A DNA stretch of 64,000 bases from the NCBI GenBank assembly GCA_010645155.1, contig CM021315.1, positions 5,148,820 to 5,212,819 on the forward strand, given 5' to 3'. Within the stretch, counting starts at the first letter, position 1, and the number at the start of each line of letters is the position of its first letter. The DNA is from Tigriopus japonicus (lineage: Eukaryota > Arthropoda > Copepoda > Harpacticoida > Harpacticidae). Shown piece after piece: positions 13,678 to 25,663 of this stretch. The notes under the pieces are model-generated. The model ran no database searches. It was not told the origin of the DNA and was given only the letters and a program-made list of their open reading frames with translations. The translations under genes and the position numbers were made by a program.

Positions 13678-13683
13678 TTTTAT
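13678..13683 (-). terminator. Candidate poly(A) signal of the TIP30-like gene
   Basis: Minus-strand AATAAA about 90 nt past the stop codon at 13775. This is the first canonical hexamer downstream of the stop. Confidence 0.5.
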
Positions 13684-13774
13684 TCGCAAACACGATAAGA
13701 AAGAATTATTCAAGATAAGATTGAATCAGTGGTACTTGAAGACAAAGAATAAACCGCCAAAGGTTCCGCGATTT

Positions 13775-14599
13775 TCAGTTTAGAGTTCCGTTGGCCCTTT
13801 TCCAGATTTTAATAATATCAGAATGTTCAAAAATAATACAGTCTTTTTCCACAGCTTTTATATCATGTCCTTGAGTCTCAGCCACCTCCACCAAAGCTTC
13901 AGCCAACTGCTTTGTAGAGATGGACCACATGTTCCCAAAATCCATCCAAGACGACAACCATTGAGCCAAATGTTCCCAAGGCCGGTATTCAGAGCGGGAA
14001 CATCTCAAAAGACCAGGTCGATAAATGAAAAGTCGTGTGAATTGAAGTGCAGCCACCAAATCTTCACTCTCACCTTTGACTCTTGGAATGAAGAAATTGG
14101 AGCCAGAGTTGGACATGAAACCAGTGACCAGATGGAACTCTTCACATCCATCACGTTGTAAAACTTTAGCAATACGAAGTACTAGATTTCGTTCCACTTC
14201 GATGAATTCAGCCTGGTGGGAATAAAAAAGTACGTTTTATTGAGTTTGACTTTTGTGTTGCGAAGAAAGACACGTCAGACTTACTCTGGATGACTTTTGA
14301 AGCGTCGTGCCAATGCAACAAAATCCAATATCGATGCCACAAAAGTTGTAAAGCTCGTCAATCTCCAACTTGTCAAAATCAATAACCCATTGTTCCACAT
14401 TCTTCAGATGCTCGAATTCTTCGCGATTTTTCCTTACAACAGCGATAATCTTTTTGATCGAAGACCTCGGAAGCCTAGCAACGTATATATGTATGTGCTA
14501 AAAAGGATTTTTCTTTAGTTTTTACCTGAGGTTGAGACAAGATAAAAGTTCTTTGCCTGTGGCACCGGAAGCCCCAAAAACTGCGACTGTTTTGGACAT
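13775..14599 (-). CDS. HTATIP2/TIP30-like oxidoreductase (atypical SDR)
   Basis: Three exons, 14599-14526, 14474-14285 and 14212-13775, joined by introns of 51 and 72 nt with matching phases, give 233 aa (human TIP30 is 242). The N-terminus has the dinucleotide-binding glycine motif GASGATG (residues 9-15). The middle reads NVEQWVIDFDKLE and DIGFCCIGTT, close to TIP30. The C-terminal half matches the family around VKGE and YRPGLL. The family binds NADPH and is linked to nuclear import and endosomal fusion. The oddity is the active site: the usual Tyr-x3-Lys is Ile130-x3-Lys134, and the usual Ser region is Thr-Gly (118-119). The ATG at 14599 is the only start that puts the glycine motif at the N-terminus. 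Confidence 0.88.
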
Positions 14600-15943
14600 T
14601 CTCTTTTTGCGTCTGCCTAGCGAAAGATCCCTTAAATTATTGCCTAGAGCTGTTCATACGGATGAGCAAATATTGAGTTAACTAGAACCGAGATTTACCC
14701 AAGTTGCTTTGGTTTATCTGGAAGGTAAACATTGGTGGCGGCAATTCGGTTCATTGGTGGAGGAAACAGATCTTTTGACTCCAAAAGAAACTTCAAAGTC
14801 ACAAATAAGATCAGCGAATTGATTCTGCTTTCGGGGAGAGGATGGTCAGAAATCCTATTATAATACAATTTTATTAAAAAAACAGCCCCAATGGGGGCAA
14901 GATGAACAATGCTTCTAAAACCTTAACTAATAACATTTCGAATTTGAAATATAAAGCTTGATCTAAATTTGTGCTCAATTAAGAGCTCCGTAAATTGTGC
15001 ATAATGGAGTAGTTGGAATAGCTTTTCTGGACCATAAAAGTTCATTTTTTTTAAATAAATACTCACAATAGCCGGTATCTATCGCAAATGTTACCGAGTG
15101 TTTTCATTTAAGACATCTTCATTCCAAACCACACCAACTTCAAAACGCCGAGTGCATTTTGACTGCATACTGTGGAATGGAGTTTTTCTAAGCTTTTGAG
15201 CTTTTTAACCGTTTGACGTGTTAATGAGACATTTTCCCGTTTTACAAGACCCCTTATTCGAGATAATGTTTTTGGGGGCTATTATTCGTACTTGTTCCAA
15301 CTTTCATCCGCTTTCTACTGAGATACCTTTCTACTGAGATACCTTGTTACCCTACTGGGAGCTGTTTTTATGTTTGCTTTACAAGCTCAGTAATGTGATA
15401 TTGGTCGACTAAACTCTTCAATAACTTTTATAAGGAAGTCGGTTTTTTAACATTTTTTCTTTTAGCATAAACCATGATATAATATGGGATAAAAGTCCAT
15501 TGTGCAACGAGTTTCTTTTTATCCAATTCCAGTTTGACCTTTCAAAATGATTGACTTGAACACGCAGTCAAAGACGGTCGCGTCGATCGAGAAAGGTCAT
15601 CATGTCAGATGAATCGATTGACCATCATTCTGAGACAAACATTCAAAAAGAAGCATAAGCTCAAAACCAAGCACAAAGTTCCAAGTACCAAGAATGCACT
15701 AATCTCAGATGAATGAGTCTGGTCCTTGGATGCATTAAACTGTAGCGTAACTTTCATCTAATTGTCAGGTACCTCTAACAGGTATGAACGTAGGGGGTGA
15801 CTGAGGGAGGGCTGCGTCTTTTACACCAAACTACACCATGACAAAGAGCAAGAATGTGCAGTGCGTATGTAGCACTACGTATGAAGGATGTGTCTAGCTA
15901 GCTCTCCACACTCTCTGCGACACCACGTGTATGTAGTATGAGG
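14600..15943. other. Intergenic, 5' flank of the TIP30-like gene
   Basis: No gene is supported. It contains the upstream region of the TIP30-like gene and a perfect two-copy 16-bp tandem duplication (CTTTCTACTGAGATAC, 15311-15326 and 15327-15342). The rest is ordinary AT-rich sequence. Confidence 0.55.
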
Positions 15944-17346
15944 TAGCGGGCTAAATGGAGAGAAATGTCATTCCCATGAGCAAGGATTTTGTTATGAACA
16001 CAGTTTGCTGTTTCTCTGCTTCCCCAGTCATGGCGCCAAATTCAAAAATACGTCAATAACCTCATGTGCTTGTGCTTTCACTCGAAATGCAAAGGGTTCC
16101 AAGCTCCATCAATGAGTTGGACTCAGTTCAAGAAATGTACTTGCAACTCAACCAACATGACTATGGGTCAAATTATTAAAAATCAGAAAATAATGTGTAC
16201 CCAGAGGGTACATTCAAATATCAATTCAAGAGTACCAATCAAAACTTTCTAACCGTTTGACATTTAGGACTCGTGCATCATTTGGTCAACCTGGCCCACT
16301 GTCCAGTTGTATTTCAAAGCATAGATATGTATAGATAGGACAGGCCCAGTCAACTCTCCCTATGATTTTGTCGCATGATTCTGGGGTTAACTCCCTCCAG
16401 GAAAGACTGGTTACCTTTTGCAATCACCCGCCAACTTGGGCCTCAGTGTAAACAACAACAAAGAACTTTAAGACAGTCAAGAGAAGAAAAAACTTCAAAT
16501 TGCGTGTTATCTCATCTAAAAACCCAATTGCAGTGGGTAGGAATACCTGTGTTTTCAGATGCCACAATTATGTCATTGATTCAAAGGCTCTAAAGAACTT
16601 TTTGAGCCAAGCTTGCTTGTCAATAGTGCCCATAATCCCCCATGCCCTGGCTTTGAACATTGATTTGGATGTTTGGCCGATAGTATTTGTGTTTGCCAAA
16701 GCAAATTAAGGTGTCTGAGGCATATCAAAGAGTGGTTTTGAAACAGTGGTTTCATTTGTGTTGGAAAAGAGCTCCTGAACTGAGGCTTCCATGATCAAGA
16801 CCAAGAATCATTTAAGCAATGGTGCAATGCCATCAGTTTGTCAAGAAACTGTTTGTCAATGCCCAGTGTTCTCTAACTTTTGATAATTAATACATCAATA
16901 GTCCTTGGAAACTTTGGGCGCATTAACAAAACCATTTTCCACCTATTGTCCCACAAAAATGAAAATGTCATATCTATACATATCTATGTTACGAAGTCAG
17001 AGTGTTTAACAACGCAAAGAATAATCTCAGGATAACACAACCTCTTAATCATAACATTTCTGACATTCTCAAGTTCGAGTTTGACCAACGTATTTCATGT
17101 TTGAGTGTGCTTTGGGTGTTGGGATGACAATGGGCTTGGATACTAATGGTAAAAGAAGTTATTTTTGTGACCCGTTTGTCTACAATATCAGCTCAAAAAT
17201 TGACAAATTTCTGCCTGGGCAGTCGAGCCACTCTTCTTTTTAGAGCACTTTGAGGTGCTCTGCCCAACTCCAGGCTACCAAAGCCAAAGTAATTTACCAC
17301 GCAAGCGGCTGAGTGGGAGTGTCTCTTCTCTCCATTTAGCCCTCTA
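15944..17346. mobile_element. hAT-type element, non-autonomous (1.4 kb)
   Basis: The left end reads TAGCGGGCTAAATGGAGAGA and the right end, reversed, TAGAGGGCTAAATGGAGAGA. Both ends are flanked by the identical octamer GTATGAGG (15936-15943 and 17347-17354). Ends starting TAG plus an exact 8-bp duplication define a hAT insertion. The interior has only short open frames (the longest about 70 codons, 16375-16709) with no transposase motif I recognise. It ends about 530 bp upstream of the zinc-finger gene at 17880. Confidence 0.88.
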
Positions 17347-17354
17347 GTATGAGG

Positions 17355-17879
17355 GATCGATTTTTCAGGCACAAGCTTCACACGAGAACCGGAGTTGGTG
17401 CGGTTTCTTTCATAGATATTGTTGCTCCAAGGCAGACCAGATGATATTTTTGCCTAATATCCTTCGAGTCCTTGAAACATCTAAAAATATACGAGGTCAG
17501 CCTATGCCTTCTCTTTGAGGCGGGGAACGTTGCTCCTAAGATGGTGATAGGGACACCAGTAGCTAAACCTTGTCTTGACGGTCCAAAAAATCGGTGGTCA
17601 AACAACTTGAAAACGGGGAAATCACGAGAAGACAGGGACCATGCTCTGTCTATCCGTTTAATAGGTTAGTAAGAATGTGTCGTTCTCTCACTCTAAATGA
17701 ACTAGTCTCAGCTTCTCATTGTGCGTAGCGGGACATCATTGTGAGCGAGCTTTGGACATCACTGTCATCAGTGGACACTTGAGGAGTTGAGTGAGGGGCT
17801 TCACCACTCCAAGTTGCCAAATACCATTGAAGGTGTCAACATCGTGGCACATGATAGTTCAGTGAATTGTAAGTGAAGG
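17355..17879. promoter_or_regulatory. 5' flank of the UBZ zinc-finger gene
   Basis: The sequence between the hAT element and the start codon at 17880. An in-frame TGA stands two codons before that ATG, so this stretch is 5' UTR or promoter in the simplest model. I see no clear TATA or initiator element. Confidence 0.35.
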
Positions 17880-19123
17880 ATGTCCATGGCGTTGTCTAAA
17901 TCATCTCAAGGGACATATCGACATCAAAATCAGAACTTTTTCCCGCTTGGAAGACCCCATGCCTTACCGTCACCCATGGAGACCTGGGAACAACATCAGA
18001 GATTGGCCAGGTCTCAACCTCAAGTGAATTTGCATGATTTACCAAACTCGTACCATGTGGGTCGAAGAATCCTTCCACTGCCTGGTGGAGGGAGCTTGGC
18101 AGGGGATTCTAAGAGTAGTAGTAGTAGTAGTAGTCATGGGAATAGTAGTAGTACATCTTGCTCCACTTCAGTGACGTCTAGCGGACAAGCTCGGCCAGTC
18201 AAATCCAGTACGGTGTCTCGAACAGCTGTCAAGTCAGGCGATGCTTCAGGTGAGCTGGCTTCACCTTACTCCAATCATCATCATCCTCTGCCTCCAAACC
18301 AGACACAGCATCATAATAATAATATCAAGGTAGGCCCTACTTCCATAAGTTTATAGCTTGTTAGGTTGCTAACATGAATTTGCTTACATTCTTGTGCATG
18401 TTCCAGCGGGATGGACAGGAATCTGACACCGTGCGGAATGTGCGGATGCTATTAGCTAAGCATCGAAGTGTTCCAGATCTCCATCAGCAGTCGATGGAAC
18501 AAGGTGACACGACTGTCGACGCCGGGCACATCGTTCAAAACCCATCACTCACTTCCAGTGCCACTCAATCGGATCCTTTCTTGTCCTCATCTGCCTTCCC
18601 GGGAGATAGTTTTCCCGCAACGGGTCAGCAACTCATGGCGGCCAGTTTGGACCAAGAGATTGATGATCTGGATGAAGATTCCGAGCAAGAGCTCTTAAGA
18701 CATCTGAGCCAAAGTCAGGCGAGAATGGAACAGATTAAGAGAATGTTGGTAAACCAAAGAGGTTTCATCGTACAAGCCTTGAAACAATTGGCTGAGAGTA
18801 CAACGTCGGAGAGGAGATCCAATGGTGCGTCATGTCATAATTGTTCCACACAGCCGGAGGAGATAGATCCAGCGGAAAGGGATCGAACCATTGGTAGCTC
18901 CATGAAGTATGCCGCGGCCACGAAAAGTCTTCCCAAATCTCAGATGAATGAAGAGCCTGAGAAGCTTCATGAGCACGTGGGTGGGAAACTATGTCCCATG
19001 TGTGAAGCTGCCTTTCCCGATGATATTGATGAGGAAATATTTGAGAGCCACGTGGTCGAGCATTTCTGTTATGAAGATGCTGATACCTTGAAATACGTCC
19101 CTCTCGACGAACTGACACCATAG
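17880..19123 (+). CDS. Coiled-coil protein with TAX1BP1-like UBZ1 zinc finger
   Basis: Two exons, 17880-18329 and 18407-19123, joined in phase 0 across a 77-nt GT-AG intron, give 388 aa. An in-frame stop precedes the ATG. The N-terminal 230 residues look disordered, with a poly-Ser tract coded by AGT repeats (18113-18133). Residues about 233-280 form a likely coiled coil (ELLRHLSQSQARMEQIKRML). The C-terminus has CPMC (346-349) and HVVEH (365-369), a C-x2-C...H-x3-H finger with the AFP...F spacing of the ubiquitin-binding UBZ1 fingers of TAX1BP1/CALCOCO proteins. A second CHNC pair lies at 293-296. No SKICH domain is present, so this is not a full TAX1BP1. A ubiquitin-binding adaptor role is inferred. 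The closest named family member remains unknown to me. Confidence 0.82.
18113..18154 (+). repeat. AGT microsatellite coding for poly-Ser
   Basis: About seven uninterrupted AGT units, then GTCATGGGAAT and three more. In the reading frame they code for serine, so length changes would be in-frame. Confidence 0.8.
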
Positions 19124-20867
19124 CTCAGAATGGATCTCTCTACCTTTGATTCAATACCAAAGATGTTATTTCTCACATATCGTATTTAAGAATATACCTA
19201 AACAAAGAAAAAAAAGCAAATGAAGATGGGTAAACTAAGGCTTAAAAAAAAGACGTTCGTCATTTCAATGATGGTGGACAAGATGTGAACGCATGCATGG
19301 TGTTACAGGATCACGCAACCTCTTGGGAACACAAAGCCTCCAAAGAACAGTCGAATCATTGTGTGCGATGGGGATTTTTCCATTTAATTGAAATCATTAA
19401 ACAAGATAAGTTCAACTTGTTCAAGGCATCAGAATGACCTTGAAAGTTTTCACTCTAGGAGACGAATTGGTAGAGTGATGAGGAAAATCAGATGAAACCA
19501 TTCTGTTTTGATTGGTTGGATCTTTCACACGGCCAATATCACAACTTTTAGGGGAGACTTTCCTTGCAAAAGCGGTGCCAAACACACCAAACTCAAAGTG
19601 GACTCGAATGAGCTCTTTTCTTCTAACTAAATAACTTGAAACCCAATCGAAATGCAGAACCCACAAAGAACCACCATTTTCTGACAAAGGGACCCTAAAG
19701 TCGTTTCCGAAATTTGAGCCGAGTTAATTCATCAACCTGACGGACTTTGAAGTGGCGATGAAACTAAATACCTTGGGTCCCAATTATTGTTTCCATTAGT
19801 TGCTTCTACTCTTTATTTCTAGCAGTAAAAGAGATTGCTGTCGTTTTTCACTCAGTCATCATAACGAGTCCCAATGTTCCCTCTCGAAATCAATCCTGCG
19901 TTCCACTCAGTTTCATTTCGTAAATGATCACATCGCATTTCAAACCATTGGAACCTTGAACATACATCTTTTATCGGTAGGAACGATAGCTATGGAACAT
20001 CATAGAGATTGATCTCGCAGGAAATAGTGCTCACTAGACCTTCGATGAATTGAAGATACATGTATGGAACTTACTCGCACTTATTTCTCCACCGAGTAGA
20101 ATTAATATTGGGATTCGAGAAAATATCCCAATAGCAAAAATGACCCGGAGGAGACAGCGAAAGGTTGCCAAAAGTGACGTTATCCGGACGCTTTCAAGAC
20201 ATCATCAATCTCTCAAGTCTTGCACCAACGTGTCATAGTTTTGTGTGTACAATACAGTGTACATTATGCTTACATTCACTCACGTGGGTGAGATTTTTTT
20301 CTTGGATCAATCTTGCGACGGACGTGATGGAAATTTCACCGCGGTTTTTTTCATAAAAGGGGGAACGATCATTTCCCAGCTATTTATGAACCCCTAGATG
20401 TTGACGCAGAATCGATCCTGTTGTTTGAAACGAGTTGGATGAAGCTCCTCTCAAACTTTGTTCTTTCCTTTTTCCATTTATTAGACGAAAAACCTTTTTT
20501 GAGATATGAGTGTCCGCTAGACAGGGCCAATCTGGAATCACAAGGTGGAATAATCAATCAGTGCTCGTCTCTGTCTGTCTGTCGGTTTAAGAAAAGCTCC
20601 GCAAGCTGAGCAGCCTTGCTTGGCCAAGGCCGAATGTTTGAGATTTGGTTGGATCTGGATCCAATGGAGCCTGACAAAAAAAGCAACTTTGACGTGATCT
20701 GTGTGTTTCACTCCAAGCGTGTTGATGAAGAAAACGAAAAAAGCTATATCATCCGATTATGACATATTTCCAAGGCCCCCTGGAATCTCTAGACCTATCC
20801 ATTTGATGCGGGTATAGAATTTTGTGGCCTTATAACATATCGCCATCATTGTGGCATCTCCCGCTCT
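19124..20867. other. 3' flank of the UBZ gene and intergenic
   Basis: An ATTAAA at 19396-19401 is a plausible poly(A) signal for the zinc-finger gene, about 275 nt past its stop. The minus-strand frame 19421-19687 has no domain and is not taken as a gene. Nothing else is supported. Confidence 0.45.
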
Positions 20868-21165
20868 CATTTCACTCCGAACGAATGAACGCACTAGTAC
20901 TCTATGTAGTCAACGCAGCATCGCCGTGGCCTTTTTTCCTCTTTCCTGAACATCCTTGGCCTCTCCCTCTTTGCCTCCGTCCCCTCTTCCCTTTGGCCTC
21001 GTTCACTTTCGAAGCCTACTCTCTTTCTTGTCTATTGTACCTCTTGAGCTTCGAGCTTCGAGCCTCGAGCCTCAATTCGAAAATGTACCGTCGGTCTTTT
21101 TTCCCGACGACAAACGGTAAAGTGGGAAGCAACGAGTCAGTCTAAACTTTGGCGAGACTTTGGTG
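20868..21165 (+). promoter_or_regulatory. CT/CG-richer island, possible promoter or 5' UTR exon
   Basis: This stretch stands out from its AT-rich surroundings by long C/T runs and several CG dinucleotides. It ends with a good donor-like site (ACTTTG|GTGAGTTC near 21161). It could be a first non-coding exon on the plus strand. The next plus-strand gene is the GPCR whose coding starts at 28512, with an acceptor at 28396. The link is inference. It includes a short tandem repeat of GAGCTTC/GAGCCTC (21045-21074). The 107-codon frame over it (20822-21145) is a composition effect. Confidence 0.3.
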
Positions 21166-24100
21166 AGTTCATTGCGTGTATCAGAATTTCATCGGAATGC
21201 TCATCGGAACTATTCAGTGAGAGAGGTAAGAACCATCCATGAATGAATGCCTTTGAAATGAACTTTCAGAGGGCAATAAAACTTGATTCAGGATGACATT
21301 GATACAAGGTAACCAGAAGCAATTTGGACTACTCTCACCCGCAAACCACAAGTGTTCATTGTGAAAATCACTTTGGTTAGCTCTCCCCTCACGGTTTCTC
21401 AGGATGGAGAGAGGCTTATTTGTAATTTGTATTGACAGTCCTTGTGCACATGGTTTATGTTGGGCCCTTCTCGAGGTATTTGAAAGCAGGCAATCTCCTT
21501 TGCACTAAGCTATCCAATCAAATCCAATCAATGGCTTCAGTGGATTAGCTCCTTTAGACTTGCCCACAAATACCCATAGAAAGACCAACTCAAATACTAG
21601 TAACTACACGACTGCCAGGAATAATGTCTAGCTTTGAATGGGAAATGGGCTTTGATTTCTTTGGCCGTTGTTGTTAAGCTCTGAAGGATTTCAAATAGAA
21701 ATTTCAAGAGCTGTCCTGGTTTCAAGAGGGTTTTGAGTGCTCTTAAGGTAATGATGCAAATAATCTATGTACATACAGTACGTACAAACAGTTTTGTGAT
21801 TCGCCGAAGTGTTTCCTGAATTGTGATTAAATTAAATTGGATCTTTGGATGTCTTGTACTCCCATGGACCTACTTGTCAAAGGTTGTCAAAATAGATGAC
21901 GCTTTTTGTTGATGCCAAAGTCCACGAAGTACAAAGGATCATCTCTTCAATTGGTGTTGGTTTCTCAGGAACCCTTTTGGTGTCATCTGAGGCAATGGTT
22001 TTCCGTTCAAGGGGAAGTTTTTGATCGGAAATGCTCCGCTTATCGACAAGTCCCAAAAGAGATAGTAAACGAGAGTGTGCCAGCAATCGAGTACCCAAAT
22101 AAAAGTGTTTTCTTAGAATGTTCCATAAGGCAATGAAAAAACAAGCCGTGTTATTCTTCCCCAAATTGCCTAGGCCTTTCTGGCCTTGTATTACCCACTT
22201 CATGGTTATTGTTCGGTTGGTTTGAATGAGAAGAAGGTTAACAAATATTTATTTACACCGCCCATAATGCAAGACCAATAATTGAAAACCAAGGTCAAGA
22301 AGACCCCATGAGAGAGAGCATGATAGGAGCCTTCCAGTTCAATATCGGAACTATGATCAATATCAAGGCACAACAGGCCCTTCCGAATGAATTTGAAGGA
22401 AGGAACTTGTCACAAAATATATATATCACACAACCGAAGAACAAATCAGATTAAGTTAGAAGATGCATTTCGCGCACGAAAATATTGCAAAGCTCTTTCA
22501 TGAATCAGACCCTCTAAGTTTTCTGCAATCTTTTCGCTACAGATGTTTTGTTCATTCCAAGCAAGGTCAAAGAAAGAGGATCATTTTAAACTAGATGATG
22601 CTGTCACTGTTTACACATGAAACTCCTTTTCAATTAAACGTATTTGACTTTCTTGTTTGTTTAGCAGTAACATTTGAGCATGTTACCTGGAGCATATAAA
22701 ATTGAGATGGAAATTGTGATAAACTGAACATTTCATTTCAAGTTGTATTGCGTTTTCCTCATCTACCAACAAGTTAAGTGTCTTGACACACCCACAATAA
22801 ACAAAAGAACGACAGGTAGGCGTCCTGGTATTTCATTTTGGCCCCAGTTGATCTCTGACAAAGTGTTCCACTTCAAGGCTTGTAGTGACCTCAAACCTTG
22901 CTTGAATGAAAAATGCACAAAGGCCGCCCACATAATGAATATCCAAAATGAGTAAAGAAGAGCAAAGGTTAGGATCTTGAGATTCCTGAACAATGAGGTG
23001 CTCTATTGAAGATGTCGGTATCAGATCGCGAATATATTACCTTCTGAAAGCACAAGGTCTAATAGCCGGGAGCCAACCTTCAAGACCCAAAGAAAACAAA
23101 GGCACGGCTTGAACTACGTAGAATTGAAATTAAACTCTCGGTTTGCCCAAGGCAAATGTTGTGTTCCATTGTTGGTTTTCCCGTTCTTTACTAAAGGAAA
23201 GCAAGCACACTTTTTGGCCTTCGTGGAGAAACCGATCAAGGCTAATTATGTTCAATGCTCCACCAAAATGGTCAATGTTGTTGGGTCCTATTGAGACCTC
23301 CTCCAGGTCACATTTTTGGACACTCCACGCCAAATTACCGTCAATGACGTGTTCTGACGTAAATAATGAAACTTTGGGTTGGGCCAGAAGACTGACTAGT
23401 CGTTATTGATAAATGAATCGATACAACTGATTCATCACTTCACTTGTCAACTCTTGTGTACATTAGCGCCACAAAAGACTCAGAAATGGATATTTCGTGT
23501 AAGATTACCTTATTCACTCTCACTCGTTTTTGTCATTTCTTTAACAACACAATAAGCTCTGAATGCCCTTTATAATTGTATTCTTGGACACGAGTTACTG
23601 TATGTTGGGATATTGTGGAACGAGAACCATGTCAAGATTTAATTGCCAAACAATTGTAACACGTTCCGCATAATTGGACCTGGTTATCTTTGTTGGCAAC
23701 AAGAGAAGAATCCTCAGAGAACAACCATGTCTTCTTCTCGTAGTTCCTTAGTTCCAATTGGACCAAAGACAATTAGTTCGCCATTGTGCCACAGAAATGA
23801 CTCCTTCAGGTTCTCGTTAATTTGTCGACAAATGAGCCGAAGAAATTGAGTGTTACTACATACTATTAATGTAATTACTAGGCCTGAAAATGATGTTCAA
23901 TGAGTAGGTTTCCGCATGTGGGAGTAACAGTCGGTAAAGATGGAGTGCTACAAGACGATTGACATCATCCTTAATTAGCACCTACAGACTAGTATCAATC
24001 TCATTGTCTCAAAATAGACTATGGTACATTCTTTAAGGCCGGCTTTGACCCACCTTCAAAAGATTGGCATACCGATGCTCAGAAATGGACCACTAGATGA

Positions 24101-24710
24101 TGAAGGCATATTATCCAGGGTGCTCAAGTTTTAATTATGGTTTAACCATCGTTGTTTCTTGCTCTTACTTTGGTCATGAATATGCGCAATAACCAAACTA
24201 AAAGGTTATCAGGTGGGATTGTGAATTCAATATAAAGTTTAGCTTGGGTAAACTGAAATACAGTCACAATACCTTCCCTTGAATCCTCGGTTCGTAAGCT
24301 GCTTTTCAAAGTTTTTTACACTAAGCCCATACTCAATGGTTAATTGCATATCTAAAATGATTTTCCCTTGAACAAAGTCATATCGGTAGGTAATCTATTT
24401 GAAAGGTAAAAGGGTACTTCTGTCAACAGCAGCTTTCATTTTGTCATTACGTTTTAGATATTCTTGAGTCTAACTTTGTGCAAACGAAATCGTGAGTAAT
24501 GAGGTCAAAGGGTCAGTCAAGATTTCTCATTCATTTACAAAAACATCTTTTTTGGGTCAAGAAAAGTCCTTCAATTCGAAATTTCTATATTTACATAGCG
24601 TTGCGAAAACAACTTCCAACCCTCCGTGACGATTATCTAAAATTATTACTCACTAGATACGTAACACTGATTCAACATGGGTGATCTTGACGTGTCCAAA
24701 TTCGACTTTC
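21166..24710. other. Intergenic, no gene recognised
   Basis: About 3.5 kb without a supported feature. The longest frame is 108 codons on the minus strand (21877-22203); it contains an Arg/Leu-rich stretch but no known domain or clear splice sites. Confidence 0.5.
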
Positions 24711-24957
24711 TAGCTCATATGTTTTGCGTGCACCAAGGCGTGCTGCAAGCATGCTTCCATTATTGACTTCAAGCGTATTTTAAGCCTGCTAGAGCATTTC
24801 TTACCAAATTTTAGGTTAAGCATCTAATACACAGAAGCTGGCATTCGTATGGCGTCGTTTTAGAGGCCTGAAAACGTTTAAGATACGCAAAATGGATGGA
24901 AGTCAATTGATGAAGTATGCTTCAAGCATGGATCTCCAAACACAAAACATATGGCCT
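24711..24957 (+). mobile_element. Short MITE, copy 1 (about 247 bp)
   Basis: The ends are CATATGTTTTGCGTGCAC and, reversed, GGCCATATGTTTTGTGTTTG, so the copy has roughly 11-bp inverted ends. The interior has GCAAGCATGCTTCCATTATT and GGAAGTCAATTGATGAAGTA. It matches 25418-25663 in reverse complement over its whole length with scattered differences. It codes for nothing. Confidence 0.75.
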
Positions 24958-25417
24958 TTTAACTCAATCGAAGGTCATTTCATTTACCAAATGGTAATTA
25001 AAAAGTACCCGAGGAGTTCCTCAGCGGGCGAGTTCTGATCCAATTTCCTAATTCCTCTCTCCAGACGGCGAGTTTTTTACGGTCCACGCAAATTTATGGG
25101 TTCTGGTCTTTTGTAGATGTCCTGAAAAGATCTTGGGTTCAAAGCCATTTCCTGCACATTCTCCGTACGTATATGGATGCCTCGAGAAAGCTCAGTTCAG
25201 ATGGGGAAGTGGCAACTCACTGTATTAGTTTTATTTCTTTCAAGGAAAACAAGTGCCAACTAGAGTGGCTTAGTTACCAACTTGGCACGTGATTGACATT
25301 TTGCGCCAAAAAGTTTTCTCAGTAGGTTATGTGTTGGATCAACGCCTAGCTACAGTATACCAGGAACAATCAACCATCAACAGGAGAAATGTAAACCATT
25401 GAGTAACCTAACGATAG
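24958..25417. other. 460-bp spacer between two opposed MITE copies
   Basis: Non-coding sequence separating the two inverted copies. No open frame or repeat is evident. Confidence 0.5.
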
Positions 25418-25663
25418 GTCATATGTTTTGTGTTTGGAGATCCATGCTTTGAAGCATACTTCATCAATTGACTTCCATCCTTTCTGCGTCTTTTTAACGT
25501 TTTCAGGCTTTTAAAAAGACGCTGTATGAATGTCAGCTCCTACTTATTAGATGTTTAAGCCAAAATTTGGTAAGAAATGCTCTAGAAAGCTTACAATACG
25601 CTTGAAGTCAAAAATGGAAGCATGCTTGCAGCATGCCTTGGTGCAGACAAAACATATGAGCTA
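25418..25663 (-). mobile_element. Short MITE, copy 2, inverted relative to copy 1
   Basis: The reverse complement begins TAGCTCATATGTTTTGTCTG and continues GCACCAAGGCATGCTGCAAG, following copy 1 base for base apart from scattered substitutions and small indels. Together the two copies form arms of about 245 bp around a 460-bp loop. Confidence 0.75.

Noticed and set aside
18765..19121. 118-codon frame antisense to the zinc-finger gene
   Set aside because: Shadow of the coding strand; its protein has no domain and His/Arg-rich composition typical of antisense frames.
19421..19687. 88-codon minus-strand frame
   Set aside because: No domain or splice context; lies around the 3' flank of the zinc-finger gene.
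21877..22203. 108-codon minus-strand frame
   Set aside because: Reads plausibly in places but has no family match I can name and no neighbouring exons.
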